Shown here: piece by piece, positions 26,853 through 35,454 of the stretch
Layout: every line of letters begins with the position of its first letter
How positions within the stretch are numbered: the stretch's first letter is position 1
Source of the DNA: Alphaproteobacteria bacterium
Lineage (GTDB): Bacteria; Pseudomonadota; Alphaproteobacteria; Rhizobiales; CAJQND01
Direction of reading: 5' to 3'
Length of the DNA stretch: 64,000 nucleotides
NCBI GenBank assembly: GCA_024227565.1
Contig: JAAEUE010000290.1
Span: forward strand, 1 to 64,000
The notes under the pieces: generated by a model
The model's database searches: none
The model's input: only the letters and a program-made list of their open reading frames with translations
What the model was told of the DNA's origin: nothing
Position numbers and translations under genes: made by a program

Positions 26853-27638
26853 CTAACCGAATGCCTCGGAATTGAGGCTCCAGAAATGTACGGGTGGGTT
26901 GGTGCCCATCCGTCGAGCACAATCGAGCGCGGCTTGGATCAGGAGCGCGCTGTGTTCGTGGCGCACGTTGAGGCTCATCCGCGATATGGGCGTCACAACG
27001 GTAAGAGCGCCTTGGGCATGGCCCAAACCATCAAACAGCGGCGCTGCAATATCCACTACATCAGGTTCAAATCCTCGGTCTACTGTTCCCACGCCGTTGA
27101 TGTGTGCCGCCTCCACGAGTTTGCGAACCTCCGCGGGGTCGGTTGCGGTCATGTCGGTGAAACGTTGGAATTTCCTGCCAAGTGCTTCGTCGAGCACTTT
27201 TGGTGGCGCAAAGGCCAGGAAGGCGATGCCAGACGCAGTGGCGTGCAGGGGCAACTGCAGGCCTGGTTCCACATTGACCCGGGAAGAGCGGGAACTGTTT
27301 GCAACGGCCACGGCCGCCAATGCCTCACCGGCCAACAGGGCAGCATGTGCCGTTTCGCCGGTTTTTTCGGCCAGCCGGCGCAGGACCGGTTGGATGATGT
27401 CGACCACCGGGACGGTAGCTTCACGCAGGCGCGCCAGGCGTAACAAACCCGCACCGAGACGGTACTGCCGTGATTTTGCATCCTGCTCGATAAAGCCATG
27501 CATTTTCATGGCCTGGAGCATGCGCAATGTAGTGGCTTTATCCAACCCTGCTTTTTGGGCGAGTGCGGTGAGGCCGAATTCGGGGTTGGATTTGGAAAAC
27601 AAGTCGAGGAGCGACAGAGCCTTGCGCACCGTTTTCAT
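26853..27638 (-). CDS. IclR family transcriptional regulator
   Basis: A 261-residue IclR-type regulator. The N-terminal winged helix is seen in KALSLLDLFSKSNPEFGLTALAQKAGLDKATTLRMLQAM, and the C-terminal GAF-like effector domain begins near residue 80. Late conserved parts are VDRGFEPDVVDIAAPLFDGLGHAQGALTV. ATG 27638 is preferred since family members start MKTV.KAL and the 25 residues upstream look like promoter DNA. IclR proteins usually control neighbouring catabolic genes, but here both neighbours (DUF1674 and an L,D-transpeptidase) are housekeeping, so its target is not obvious from position. Confidence 0.9.
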   Translation of the reverse strand: MKTVRKALSLLDLFSKSNPEFGLTALAQKAGLDKATTLRMLQAMKMHGFIEQDAKSRQYRLGAGLLRLARLREATVPVVDIIQPVLRRLAEKTGETAHAALLAGEALAAVAVANSSRSSRVNVEPGLQLPLHATASGIAFLAFAPPKVLDEALGRKFQRFTDMTATDPAEVRKLVEAAHINGVGTVDRGFEPDVVDIAAPLFDGLGHAQGALTVVTPISRMSLNVRHEHSALLIQAALDCARRMGTNPPVHFWSLNSEAFG

Positions 27639-27730
27639 GGAAAAGCACCAAGTTTGGTATGCATTAGATGCACAATAATCAAAACTATGGTGATTATAAT
27701 GAACCAAGAGCAAAGATCAATTGGCCCTTA

Positions 27731-27773
27731 GAATAGGAAACGGCGCGCCACCCCGCTCATGGTGCGCGCGCCG
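27731..27773 (-). terminator. GC-rich hairpin after the L,D-transpeptidase gene
   Basis: The arms at 27741-27752 and 27761-27773 pair over 12 positions with one bulge, with an eight-base loop. Read leftwards the stem is followed by TTTCCTATTC (27740-27731). It lies about 45 bases beyond the stop of the minus-strand transpeptidase gene and is a plausible intrinsic terminator. Confidence 0.55.
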
Positions 27774-27816
27774 CTCTGGACCCCAATAGGATCCGGGAGG
27801 ATCTTTTCGGAAGTGG

Positions 27817-28419
27817 TCAGATCACTTCCACTTTTGCCCCAACCTTCACCCGGCTATAGAGATCAATCACTTCCTCGTTGATCATCCGGATGCAGCCTGA
27901 CGACATCGCGCGGCCAATGGTGTGGGGCGCGTTGGTGCCATGAATGCGGTAGAGCGTGTCTTTGTTACCCTGAAACAGATACAGCGCCCGGGCGCCCAGG
28001 GGGTTCTTCGGCCCACCTTCCATGCGAGCAGGAAGTCTGCGACCATACTTCTTGAGCTCGCGCACGATCATTTCTTTTGGTGGATGCCAGGCCGGCCATT
28101 CTGCCTTGCGGGCAACATGAGCCTTACCTTTCCAACCGAAACCGGCGCGGCCAACACCAACACCATATTCGATCGCCTGACCGTCCTGCAAAACCAGGTA
28201 AAGCTTCCGTTTTCGTGTGTTCACAACAATGGAACCTGGCGACCGGCCAGTGGGGTCACTCACGACGCGTTTGCCTCGATAGCGGTTCCAGGTGTCGCCG
28301 GAGCCGAAATTGTAGCGGGTTTCCGCAAAAGCAGATACCGACCCCAGCGTGACAGCGGCCGTGCCGCCAATGACAGATTTAAGCAGGCGTGTAAGGACGC
28401 CTCTACGTGTAAGGCTCAT
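27817..28419 (-). CDS. L,D-transpeptidase (YkuD domain)
   Basis: A periplasmic YkuD-type transpeptidase that makes 3-3 peptidoglycan crosslinks or attaches proteins to the cell wall. The 200-residue protein has a signal peptide with Tat-like beginning TRRGVLTRLL and a core ending at about residue 32. The catalytic motif is complete: HGTNAPHTIGRAMSSGCIRM with His 160 and Cys 176. The preceding GGPKNPLGARALYLF is typical. Members of this family are numerous in Hyphomicrobiales, whose walls are rich in L,D-crosslinks. It appears monocistronic, with a hairpin terminator downstream. Confidence 0.93.
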   Translation of the reverse strand: MSLTRRGVLTRLLKSVIGGTAAVTLGSVSAFAETRYNFGSGDTWNRYRGKRVVSDPTGRSPGSIVVNTRKRKLYLVLQDGQAIEYGVGVGRAGFGWKGKAHVARKAEWPAWHPPKEMIVRELKKYGRRLPARMEGGPKNPLGARALYLFQGNKDTLYRIHGTNAPHTIGRAMSSGCIRMINEEVIDLYSRVKVGAKVEVI

Positions 28420-28516
28420 AGCCTTGTCTCCTCCACTCTCGAAGAGAGTTAATTCATCCCAGACTAACAGCCTGGAAGTATGACTTAGGAAAGTTGAAAA
28501 CTGCTAAACGGTGCCG

Positions 28517-28894
28517 CTAAAGCAAAAGGCGGTCGGTCCGTGCATGCATGTTTGAATAGGAGTGGGGCAGAGCCATCGAAAGCCGCCATTCAGGCGGGGG
28601 GCCCTGTGCAGCAAAGGCCGCCGACACTTGGTCGAGCGGCTGTTTTTCCACGGTAGCCAGAACAGTCAATTCATCGCGCCGCGGTTCGGGCGTAACAAAT
28701 GGAGACAACAGCGCCGTCCATCCCCCGCAACAGGTGATGCAAGGCAGGTTTGTTGGATTTCCTGGACTATCGCTGTCTGTGGTCTGGGCCGTTGTGGTTG
28801 CTAAAGCCGCAGGTGCGAACGCGTTGACGCAGACCGGAAGCATAAGCCCCAGCATCAGACAAAGACATAAAACCCGAACAGCCCCAGACATCAT
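28517..28894 (-). CDS. Small secreted protein with CxxCC motif, unknown
   Basis: A 125-residue protein with a strong hydrophobic N-terminus (signal peptide or anchor, about residues 5-32, ending PAALA). A Pro/Ser/Thr-rich linker, then CITCCGGWTALLSPF, a short mixed region, and a C-terminus with PPPEWRLSMALPHSYSN follow. The clustered cysteines could bind metal or form a disulfide. Small secreted proteins of this layout occur near copper-handling genes in some proteobacteria, but no such genes are adjacent, so that is speculation. Two ATG codons are adjacent (28894 and 28891). I do not recognise the family. Confidence 0.6.
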   Translation of the reverse strand: MMSGAVRVLCLCLMLGLMLPVCVNAFAPAALATTTAQTTDSDSPGNPTNLPCITCCGGWTALLSPFVTPEPRRDELTVLATVEKQPLDQVSAAFAAQGPPPEWRLSMALPHSYSNMHARTDRLLL

Positions 28895-29120
28895 TTCTTT
28901 CCACTCACACAGATGTTTTCATGTGTACCTAAATCGGGCCAAGCCTGTCCACTGACGCTCGCTCACAATTATGTCAGCGCCATATGGCAAGGCTTGGTTA
29001 ACCATGTTGGCAGAAGACGCTGAAGCCCACTGACATCCTAGCCCTCACTTCCGGCTTTGGAGCCGCGAGGTTTACCGTTAAGCTTGCGGCAGACGCAGTT
29101 CATGCGGAAAGGGGCGTTTC

Positions 29121-29930
29121 GTGGTTGAGCATCAGGAATACTTCGGCAACGCTGCGCAGATTGATCTCGCCAAGCGGGGCAATAAGCTTTGGATGCTTTT
29201 GTGCAACGATCCCAAATACTCTTTCTACGGTCGCATGGTCTCGCTTTGCGGGCCGGGTGACGATGCGGTGGCACGCTGCGCTGCCCTGGCCAATTTGCAA
29301 GGCGCAATGAGCTGCCAATATTACCCGGCCAATCAAGCAGATGCCTTTTGCGCCGAACTTGAGAGTTTACACCTGAATTCCAGCCGCTACGAACAATGTC
29401 GAGGCGAGGCGACGGCGATCGAAATCTGCCGGCAAACGGCGTCAAATGCAGCCCTACCGGACAGTGTAACCCTGACTGAAATTAGCAACGGTTCGTCGGT
29501 TGGTCAGATCAGGAGTGTGGCCGAACTCTCGCTGTCCTGCGGGGTCATGCCGGTTCCTGGTTGGGCCATGCGCGGGGAAAGCCGGGACGGAGTGTGCCTT
29601 GTGCTCGAGGACGAGGCCGGTGATGCGGTTGCCACTGCATCATCCTACATGTGCAATCATCCCGAAAGTCCACGTGGCAAGGACGCTTTCTGGGGCATGC
29701 TGGCAACCCGCGAAGACTGGCGCGGACGCGGAGTGGCGCAGGTCCTGGGAGCCGAGGCAATTGTGCGGATGGCCGACAGGTACGGCGCTGAATCCTTCAA
29801 TACCGGTGTCACCGCCGACAATGCGGCATCATTGGCGCTTTGTGCAAAGCTCGGCGTTACGCCATCGAAGTGGACTTTTATCGGGTGTGTTGACCCCAGC
29901 ACTTTCGGCCATGGCCAGATTACCCGATGA
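29121..29930 (+). CDS. GNAT-family N-acetyltransferase with extra N-terminal domain
   Basis: A 269-residue protein whose second half is a GNAT acetyltransferase: residues about 150-265 contain ATREDWRGRGVAQVLGAEAI, the acetyl-CoA pyrophosphate loop motif, and a later TADNAASLALCAKLGV. The first 110 residues carry many cysteines and no motif I recognise; they may be a degenerate second GNAT domain. The start is GTG at 29121, set by GAAAGGGG a few bases upstream. It begins a three-gene plus-strand run (GNAT, DinB-like, aldolase-like). The substrate cannot be inferred. Confidence 0.85.
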   Translation: MVEHQEYFGNAAQIDLAKRGNKLWMLLCNDPKYSFYGRMVSLCGPGDDAVARCAALANLQGAMSCQYYPANQADAFCAELESLHLNSSRYEQCRGEATAIEICRQTASNAALPDSVTLTEISNGSSVGQIRSVAELSLSCGVMPVPGWAMRGESRDGVCLVLEDEAGDAVATASSYMCNHPESPRGKDAFWGMLATREDWRGRGVAQVLGAEAIVRMADRYGAESFNTGVTADNAASLALCAKLGVTPSKWTFIGCVDPSTFGHGQITR

Positions 29931-29964
29931 TGACGAGAGAAAGTGCGCACCTCAGGAGACCCAA

Positions 29965-30477
29965 ATGATCAGCCGCACCTATATGGAGACAATGGCTGCC
30001 TACAATCGTTGGCAAAACGAAAGCTTGTATGGTGCTTCTGCAAACCTGAGCGATGATGAACGCCGCGCCGACCGGGGTGCGTTCTTTGGCTCGATCCATG
30101 AAACCCTCAGTCATCTCTTATGGGGCAACAAGATCTGGCTCAGTCGCTTTGGCGCCGGGGTAGCCGCCCGTAAGGCGAGCATTGCGGACTCCGTTGAGGA
30201 ATGTCCTGATTGGGATGAGATGGTGCGAGAGCGTCAGGCGGTGGATCAACAGATCATCGCGTGGGCAAAGAACTTTGATGAAACCGCTCTCGATGAAGAT
30301 TTGAGTTGGTTCTCAGGCGCCGTGGGCCGTGAGGTGTCCAAACCGCTGGCGCTGCTCATCACCCATTTCTTCAACCACCAGACCCATCATCGCGGCCAGG
30401 TGCACGCCATGCTCACGGCCGCTGGCCAAAAACCGGATGATACGGATCTGCCCTTTAAACCGGAAGGTGAGACCTAG
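29965..30477 (+). CDS. DinB-family putative metal-dependent protein
   Basis: A 170-residue four-helix protein of the DinB/YfiT fold, a family that often binds Zn or Ni and includes thiol-dependent S-transferases. It begins METMAAYNRWQNESLY after a short N-terminus. Likely metal ligands are His in the ETLSHLLWGNKIWL helix and two His in the FNHQTHHRGQVHAML helix, the usual three-His arrangement. ATG 29965 is preceded by CAGGAG; the much longer open frame upstream is antisense-like overlap with the GNAT gene and not real. The next gene begins three bases after its stop, so cotranslation is likely. Confidence 0.88.
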   Translation: MISRTYMETMAAYNRWQNESLYGASANLSDDERRADRGAFFGSIHETLSHLLWGNKIWLSRFGAGVAARKASIADSVEECPDWDEMVRERQAVDQQIIAWAKNFDETALDEDLSWFSGAVGREVSKPLALLITHFFNHQTHHRGQVHAMLTAAGQKPDDTDLPFKPEGET

Positions 30478-30479
30478 CC

Positions 30480-31379
30480 ATGGCCGACCATCGTTTCCAC
30501 GGCATCTATCCGATGCTGTACGCCTTCTTCGACGAGAGTGGCGCACTGGATCTCAACGCGACAGCCCGCCAGGTGGATGGCTGCATCAGCGGCGGTGTGC
30601 ACGGCCTTGCGGTGGGCGGTCTTGCTACCGAATGCGGCAAACTCTCCAGCGCAGAGAAACGCCAGCTGTGTATTTGGGTTCTGGAGGCGGCAAGCGGCCG
30701 GGTACCGGTGAGTGTGACGATTTCTGAAGCCAGCGCCGAGGCCCAGATTGAGATGGCGATGTTGGCAGCGGACAATGGCGCTCAATGGGTCGTTCTGCAG
30801 CCACCGCCGGTGAAAGAGATTTCAGAGGAAGACTTGATTGCGTTCTTTGGCGAAGTGGCGGACGCCTCCCCAGTTCCTGTTGGCATTCAAAATGCACCAC
30901 AGTTTATCGGCATTGGCCTCTCAAATTGGGGACTGATCGAGTTGAACAAGCGCCACCCCAATGTCTCCATCCTCAAAGCTGAAGGAGATGCCATGTACAG
31001 CGCCGCACTGGCGGAAGAGGCAAGGGGGGCGTTCGATCTTTTCAATGGGCGCAATGGTGTGGATCTGATCGATACGTTGCACGCTGGGTTTGCCGGTGTC
31101 ATTCCATCTCCGGATGCAACAGATGTGCAAGCGCGTGTCTATGATCTTGTCCGCGCTGGCGAGCAGGAAGAGGCTGAACGTGTGTTTAGAGGGATCGCGC
31201 CGCTTCTGGGATTTCTGATGCTCTCAATCGACCACCTGCTCTGTTACGGGAAACGGCTCACCGCAAGACGATTGGATTTGGGTGAAGTGCATGACCGTGC
31301 ACCGGCAGATGCGCCCACCGCCTTTGGGCTTGAGACGTTGGAGCGTTGGTCGCGGCAGCTTGGGCCGATGGGCGGTTAA
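30480..31379 (+). CDS. Dihydrodipicolinate synthase / N-acetylneuraminate lyase family aldolase
   Basis: A 299-residue (beta/alpha)8 class I aldolase of the DapA/NanA superfamily. The Schiff-base lysine is Lys 166 in SILKAEGD. The usual substrate carboxylate loop GTTGE is altered to GGLATE (residues 46-51). The tyrosine that normally precedes N-x-P is Gln 137 in GIQNAP. Both changes suggest a substrate other than aspartate semialdehyde; this is not lysine-biosynthetic DapA. It starts three bases after the DinB-like gene, and the two may act on one pathway. A hairpin separates it from the convergent ccr-like gene. Confidence 0.87.
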   Translation: MADHRFHGIYPMLYAFFDESGALDLNATARQVDGCISGGVHGLAVGGLATECGKLSSAEKRQLCIWVLEAASGRVPVSVTISEASAEAQIEMAMLAADNGAQWVVLQPPPVKEISEEDLIAFFGEVADASPVPVGIQNAPQFIGIGLSNWGLIELNKRHPNVSILKAEGDAMYSAALAEEARGAFDLFNGRNGVDLIDTLHAGFAGVIPSPDATDVQARVYDLVRAGEQEEAERVFRGIAPLLGFLMLSIDHLLCYGKRLTARRLDLGEVHDRAPADAPTAFGLETLERWSRQLGPMGG

Positions 31380-31383
31380 GCCC

Positions 31384-31407
31384 GCGCCCCTGCTTTCGCA
31401 GGGACGC
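31384..31407. terminator. Hairpin between convergent aldolase and ccr-like genes
   Basis: Ten-base arms GCGCCCCTGC (31384-31393) and GCAGGGACGC (31398-31407) pair with one mismatch around a four-base TTTC loop. No T-run follows on either strand, so it may be a weak or factor-assisted terminator for the converging genes. Confidence 0.4.
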
Positions 31408-31427
31408 GAGGAAGATAGTAACGTGGC

Positions 31428-32672
31428 CTAACTTGCGCCTTGGCCTGTTTCCGTGGCGTTCACCAGGCACGCCATGTTGCCATAGGGGTGCTTGTTGTCG
31501 TGCATCAGCTGATGGGCATGGCCGATTTCATCGAAACTGTAGGTGCCTGACAGGCATGGGTCCACTTTGCCGGCCATGATCAGCTCGTTGACCGCCTGGG
31601 CCTGATCGTCATTGGCCAGGTGGGACCCCTGGAAGCGCTTCTGCATCATCCAGTGGTAGCGCAGGTCCATGGTCACATTGTAGCCGCTGGTGCCGGCGCA
31701 GATCACGGTCATGCCGCCCAAATCGCACACGAAGGCAGAAGTGGGAAGCGTTGCTTCGCCGGGATGTTCGAACACGATCTTTGGGCTCTTGCGCTCACCA
31801 ACCGCCTCCCAGATGGCCTTGCCGAATGCGCGGGCGCCGCCCATCCATTCTTTCCATTCAGGCGAGTTGGTGTCGGGCATGGGCCCCCAGTGACTGAAGT
31901 CGTTACGATTGATAACGCCCACTGCGCCCTTGTCGAGGCAGAACTGACGCTTGTCCTCGTCGGAGATCACGGCCACGGCCTTGCCGCCCAGAGCCGCTAC
32001 AATCTGCAGGGCCATGGAGCCGAGGCCGCCGGCGGCGCCCCAAACCAGAACCACGTCGCCTTCTTCAACCGTGTGCGGTGCCCAGCCCATGAGTTGACGA
32101 TAAGCGGTGGAGGCGCAGAGCATGTAGCAACCGGCTTCTTCCCAAGTGAGATGTTTGGGTTTGGGTTGAATTTGGTGAGACTGGGCCTTGGCGAACTGGC
32201 AGTAGGAGCCATAGTTGGTTTGATAGCCCCAGATGCGCGTACTCGATGCCAGCATGGGATCTTTGCCTGACAGAACCCAGGGATCGTCGGGCTCCCACCA
32301 ACCTGAGTGGACGACGACCTCGTCGCCAATCTTCACATCGTCAACATCCGAACCCACCGCCCAGACAATGCCTGATGCGTCAGATCCGCCGGCATGGAAA
32401 TCTTCCGGTTCGCCCTTCTTCTGGCGGTCGGCGATCACGTCCACCGGATAGCCCAGTGCAGCCCAGACATTGTTGTAGTTGATGCCCGAGGCCATCACGT
32501 AGACCAGCACGTCTTTGGGGGCCAGCTCTGGCACCGGAATGATCTCGCGCTGCCACGCATCCTTGGGAGCGCCAAACCGGTCCTGGCGCACCAGGAAGGC
32601 ATGCATTTTCTCTGGTACCACGCCCAGTTCGGGCATCTCTCCAAGCGCACAAATTTCCGGGCGGTCGGCCAT
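31428..32672 (-). CDS. ccr: Crotonyl-CoA carboxylase/reductase-like enzyme
   Basis: A 414-residue MDR-superfamily enzyme matching crotonyl-CoA carboxylase/reductase, which turns crotonyl-CoA, CO2 and NADPH into ethylmalonyl-CoA in the ethylmalonyl-CoA pathway. Seen are [48 protein letters not shown], the nucleotide fold [20 protein letters not shown] and [18 protein letters not shown] sequence ([12 protein letters not shown]). The segment usually read as GYET in enzymes I recall is GYQT here (149-152). No other ethylmalonyl-CoA pathway gene is nearby. It could be a paralogue for another enoyl-CoA, so the symbol is provisional. It is divergent from a GntR regulator. Confidence 0.85.
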   Translation of the reverse strand: MADRPEICALGEMPELGVVPEKMHAFLVRQDRFGAPKDAWQREIIPVPELAPKDVLVYVMASGINYNNVWAALGYPVDVIADRQKKGEPEDFHAGGSDASGIVWAVGSDVDDVKIGDEVVVHSGWWEPDDPWVLSGKDPMLASSTRIWGYQTNYGSYCQFAKAQSHQIQPKPKHLTWEEAGCYMLCASTAYRQLMGWAPHTVEEGDVVLVWGAAGGLGSMALQIVAALGGKAVAVISDEDKRQFCLDKGAVGVINRNDFSHWGPMPDTNSPEWKEWMGGARAFGKAIWEAVGERKSPKIVFEHPGEATLPTSAFVCDLGGMTVICAGTSGYNVTMDLRYHWMMQKRFQGSHLANDDQAQAVNELIMAGKVDPCLSGTYSFDEIGHAHQLMHDNKHPYGNMACLVNATETGQGAS

Positions 32673-32713
32673 CTCATCAAACTCCTGAGGTTATAAGTTA
32701 TCTTCGGCTTGCC

Positions 32714-32741
32714 TAATTATTGTAATTCATCTATTTGTCAA
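32714..32741 (-). promoter_or_regulatory. Candidate sigma-70 promoter of the ccr-like gene
   Basis: On the minus strand TTGACA (32741-32736) is followed after 16 bases by TAATTA (32719-32714), in an AT-rich gap between ccr and the divergent GntR gene. It would give a leader of about 35 bases. The GntR protein probably binds in this same interval. Confidence 0.4.
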
Positions 32742-32771
32742 GCAAATTAGCAATTGGGCAGAAAGCTCCGC

Positions 32772-33521
32772 ATGTCGATCACCTACGAACCGGTTGTCAC
32801 CACCAGTGTGACCCGTCAGATCTCCGAGAAGATCCGCGAGTCGATTCTGGATGGGCGCCTAAAGGCGGACGACCGGTTGCCGACGGAACATGAGCTTGCC
32901 GATCAGTTCAACGTGTCGCGGCCAACGATCCGTGAGGCGCTCAAACGTCTGGCTGCGCAGAACCTGATCCATTCGCGCCGGGGCCCAAGTGGCGGAACTT
33001 TTGTGCGGGCGCCAAAGGAAGAAGAGGTTCGGGCGAACCTGACGACGGCGGCAACTTTGCTCGTGTCGTTCGGTGAGTTCGATCTGACCGACATTGCCGA
33101 AGCGCGCCATGAATTGGAACTTATGTGTGGCCGTCTTGCTGCAGAGCGCCGCTCGGAGACCCATCTCGCGGCCATGGCGGCAGAGATTGCCTTGCAGAAA
33201 TCCGACGACTTCAGCGATGAGGATTTTTGTGCCTCCGATGTGCGCTTTCACCGAGCTTTGGTTGATGCCACCGGCAATCCGGTGCTGCAGTTTGTCATGT
33301 CTACGGTGATCGAGGCGCTGCAGCCGGTGGAGAACATGATCATCTTCCGTTTCCGCGACCGCGAAAAGATCATCCGGCAGCACGAGAAAATTCTCAAAGC
33401 GATCAAGGCTGGCAATGTGGCCAAGACGGAAAAGGCGATTACCGAGCAGATGAGCTATCTGCGCAAACAGTTCGCCAAGGCTCAGGCGCACCGCCAGAGC
33501 ACTGAGGCCCCTTCGGTCTAA
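32772..33521 (+). CDS. FadR-subfamily GntR transcriptional regulator
   Basis: A 249-residue GntR regulator of the FadR (FCD) type. The N-terminal winged helix has RLPTEHELADQFNVSRPTIREALKRLAAQNLI and the wing RRGPSGGTFV. The C-terminal all-helical FCD domain shows likely metal-site residues in DVRFHRALVDATGNPVL and in the later RQHEKILKAIKAG. ATG 32772 is used rather than TTG 32754. Divergent placement next to the ccr-like gene makes it the probable regulator of that gene, responding to an acyl-CoA or organic acid. It is followed on the same strand by a methyltransferase gene after about 120 bases. Confidence 0.92.
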   Translation: MSITYEPVVTTSVTRQISEKIRESILDGRLKADDRLPTEHELADQFNVSRPTIREALKRLAAQNLIHSRRGPSGGTFVRAPKEEEVRANLTTAATLLVSFGEFDLTDIAEARHELELMCGRLAAERRSETHLAAMAAEIALQKSDDFSDEDFCASDVRFHRALVDATGNPVLQFVMSTVIEALQPVENMIIFRFRDREKIIRQHEKILKAIKAGNVAKTEKAITEQMSYLRKQFAKAQAHRQSTEAPSV

Positions 33522-33642
33522 TCTGGCCCTTGAAACAATTGAAACCCTGGCCTCGCCGACCAGACATCATGTTGAAACAGCCCGTGGGTACGACTGTTGT
33601 GCAGACACTAGCTGCCGACCCTTGCCCCTGCGGAGATCACCC

Positions 33643-34473
33643 ATGAACATGCATGCCCCGGCCGACCACGCGCCAGACTATGAGAAGATCAACTCCAAGC
33701 TGAACAAGTCCTGGACCTCAGCCGACTATTCTCAGATCGGCATCCGACTTCAAATCACCGGTGAAACGCTTGCAGAAGCAGTGGACTTTCAGCCAGGCTC
33801 CAGGGTGCTGGATGTGGCGGCGGGTAACGGCAACGCCACATTGGCGTTTGCCAAGCGCTGGTGTGACGTTCTCTCCACCGATTATGTGGACCGGTTCCTG
33901 GACCATGGCCGCGTTCGCGCTCGCGCCGAAGGGCTTGATGTGGCCTTTCAGGAAGCCGATGTGCAGAACCTGCCGTTTGAGGACGGAAGCTTTGACGGTG
34001 TTGTCTCAACCTTCGGCGTCATGTTCGCACCGGACCAGCCAAAAGCGGCATCGGAAATTGCGCGCGTATGCAGATCCGGCGGGAAGATCGCCCTGGCCAA
34101 CTGGACACCTCAAAGCTTCATCGGAAAGCTCTGCCCCACCATCGGGCGGCACATGTCGGCTCCATCTTCTTTCAAGGCCCCTGCAAACTGGGGCCGGTCA
34201 GAGTTCATTGAAGAGCACTTTCGCGGTGTCGCGAGCGACATCACTGTCACCTTTAAGACCTACGTCTTTCGCTATCCGTCGCCGGAATTCTATCTGGAGT
34301 TCTTCCGTACCCATTACGGTTTGACGAAAAGGGCGTACCAAGTTGTAGGCCGCGAGGGCGAAGAAGCACTTTCAGCAGACATTCTGGGTGTGATTCACGA
34401 GCTCAACACCGCAACCGACGGCACAATGTCGGTGCCGTCTGAGTATGCAGAAGCCATCATTGAGAAGGCCTGA
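33643..34473 (+). CDS. Class I SAM-dependent methyltransferase
   Basis: A 276-residue methyltransferase of the UbiE/Methyltransf_11 type. Motif I is VLDVAAGNGNATLAFAKR, the acidic end of strand 2 is seen in STDYVDRFLDHGR, and motif IV-like EADVQNLPFEDGSFDGVVSTFG follows. The C-terminal half (FKTYVFRYPSPEFYLEFFRTHYG) is a lid typical of small-molecule methyltransferases. ATG 33643 follows CGGAGATCACCC. The substrate cannot be inferred. Together with the next gene, a homocysteine methyltransferase relative, it suggests methyl-group metabolism, but the 84-base gap does not prove cotranscription. Confidence 0.85.
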   Translation: MNMHAPADHAPDYEKINSKLNKSWTSADYSQIGIRLQITGETLAEAVDFQPGSRVLDVAAGNGNATLAFAKRWCDVLSTDYVDRFLDHGRVRARAEGLDVAFQEADVQNLPFEDGSFDGVVSTFGVMFAPDQPKAASEIARVCRSGGKIALANWTPQSFIGKLCPTIGRHMSAPSSFKAPANWGRSEFIEEHFRGVASDITVTFKTYVFRYPSPEFYLEFFRTHYGLTKRAYQVVGREGEEALSADILGVIHELNTATDGTMSVPSEYAEAIIEKA

Positions 34474-34557
34474 CTTTTAGGCTCACACCGTTCTCTTCCG
34501 GTCTATCCCCATCTCGGTTATCGTTGCCAAAGGCAAGACGAAGCCGGGAGGTGCCCC

Positions 34558-35445
34558 GTGAGCAGATATGACCGCTTGATGAGCCGGATCGCCAACGGCG
34601 AGCGCATTTTAATCGATGGCGCCACCGGCACGGAGATTGAACGCCGGGGCGTGCCGCAGTTGGACAATGCCTGGAACGGCGGCGGTGCGCTCAGCCATCC
34701 TGAGACCCTGCGCACGGTGCATGAGGACTACATTCGCGCCAGCTCCGAGATCGTCATTTCCAACACGTTTGCGACCCACCGGGAAGCTTTGCGCGCAGCC
34801 GGGGTGGAGGAGCAGTTTGCTGAATTCAACCGGCGCGGCGTAGAGTTGGCGGTTGAAGCCCGTGCTCGGATGGATGCTCCGGATGTGCTGGTGGCGGGCG
34901 GAATATCCTACTGGTCCTGGTCAGGGGACTGGGCCACGGCCGAAGAGCTTGGGCCAGGTGTTGAAGAACAAGTTGCGATCATGGCGGGTGCCGGCGCGGA
35001 CCTGTTGATGCTTGAGATGATGATTGACACCGAGCGCATGCTGGCAACCCTTGCGGCGGCCCAGACGAGCGGGCTTCCCGTCTGGGTCGGGCTCACCTGC
35101 AAACGGGATGAAGGCGGCCGCGCAATCTTGCGGAACGGAGATAACCTGCCTACTGCCCTTGCGGCGCTTGCGGAGAGGGAGGTTCCCCTGGTCAGCTTTA
35201 TGCACACGGAAGTGGAGCACATCGATGCTTGCCTTGAAACGGCGCGTCAGCACTGGCCGGGCCCGCTGGGTGTCTATGCCCATTCAGCGCGCTGGATGAA
35301 CAATGTCTGCTTCTATGATGAAACGGTTTCCCCGCAGGTATATGCCTCACACGCGGAGGTATGGCTGCAGAACGGTGTTCAGGTGATCGGCGCCTGTTGC
35401 GGGTTGGGTGTCGACCATGTCAGCGCTCTCAAGCCGCTGGTGTGA
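34558..35445 (+). CDS. Homocysteine S-methyltransferase-like protein, altered zinc site
   Basis: A 295-residue barrel protein of the homocysteine S-methyltransferase family (relatives: BHMT, MmuM, MetH N-terminal domain). Family parts are LIDGATGTEIERRGV, ISNTFATHREAL and the zinc pair Cys 280-Cys 281 in IGACCGLG. The third zinc cysteine normally lies in a strand reading like NC; here that strand is LVSFMHTEVEH, offering His 216 instead. So either zinc is bound by Cys2-His or catalysis differs. The start is GTG 34558 behind GGGAGG. It converges closely (nine bases) with the nucleoside transporter operon. The substrate may not be homocysteine. Confidence 0.83.
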   Translation: MSRYDRLMSRIANGERILIDGATGTEIERRGVPQLDNAWNGGGALSHPETLRTVHEDYIRASSEIVISNTFATHREALRAAGVEEQFAEFNRRGVELAVEARARMDAPDVLVAGGISYWSWSGDWATAEELGPGVEEQVAIMAGAGADLLMLEMMIDTERMLATLAAAQTSGLPVWVGLTCKRDEGGRAILRNGDNLPTALAALAEREVPLVSFMHTEVEHIDACLETARQHWPGPLGVYAHSARWMNNVCFYDETVSPQVYASHAEVWLQNGVQVIGACCGLGVDHVSALKPLV

Positions 35446-35454
35446 AACGCCATT

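Noticed and set aside
29500..29964. Long N-terminal extension of the DinB-family protein
   Set aside because: It overlaps the GNAT gene in another frame and has no similarity; ATG 29965 has a good ribosome-binding site and gives the normal family length.
34474..34557. SAM- or SAH-responsive riboswitch before the homocysteine methyltransferase-like gene
   Set aside because: Only a five-base hairpin (TTGCC/GGCAA) is visible; none of the conserved riboswitch cores I know is present.
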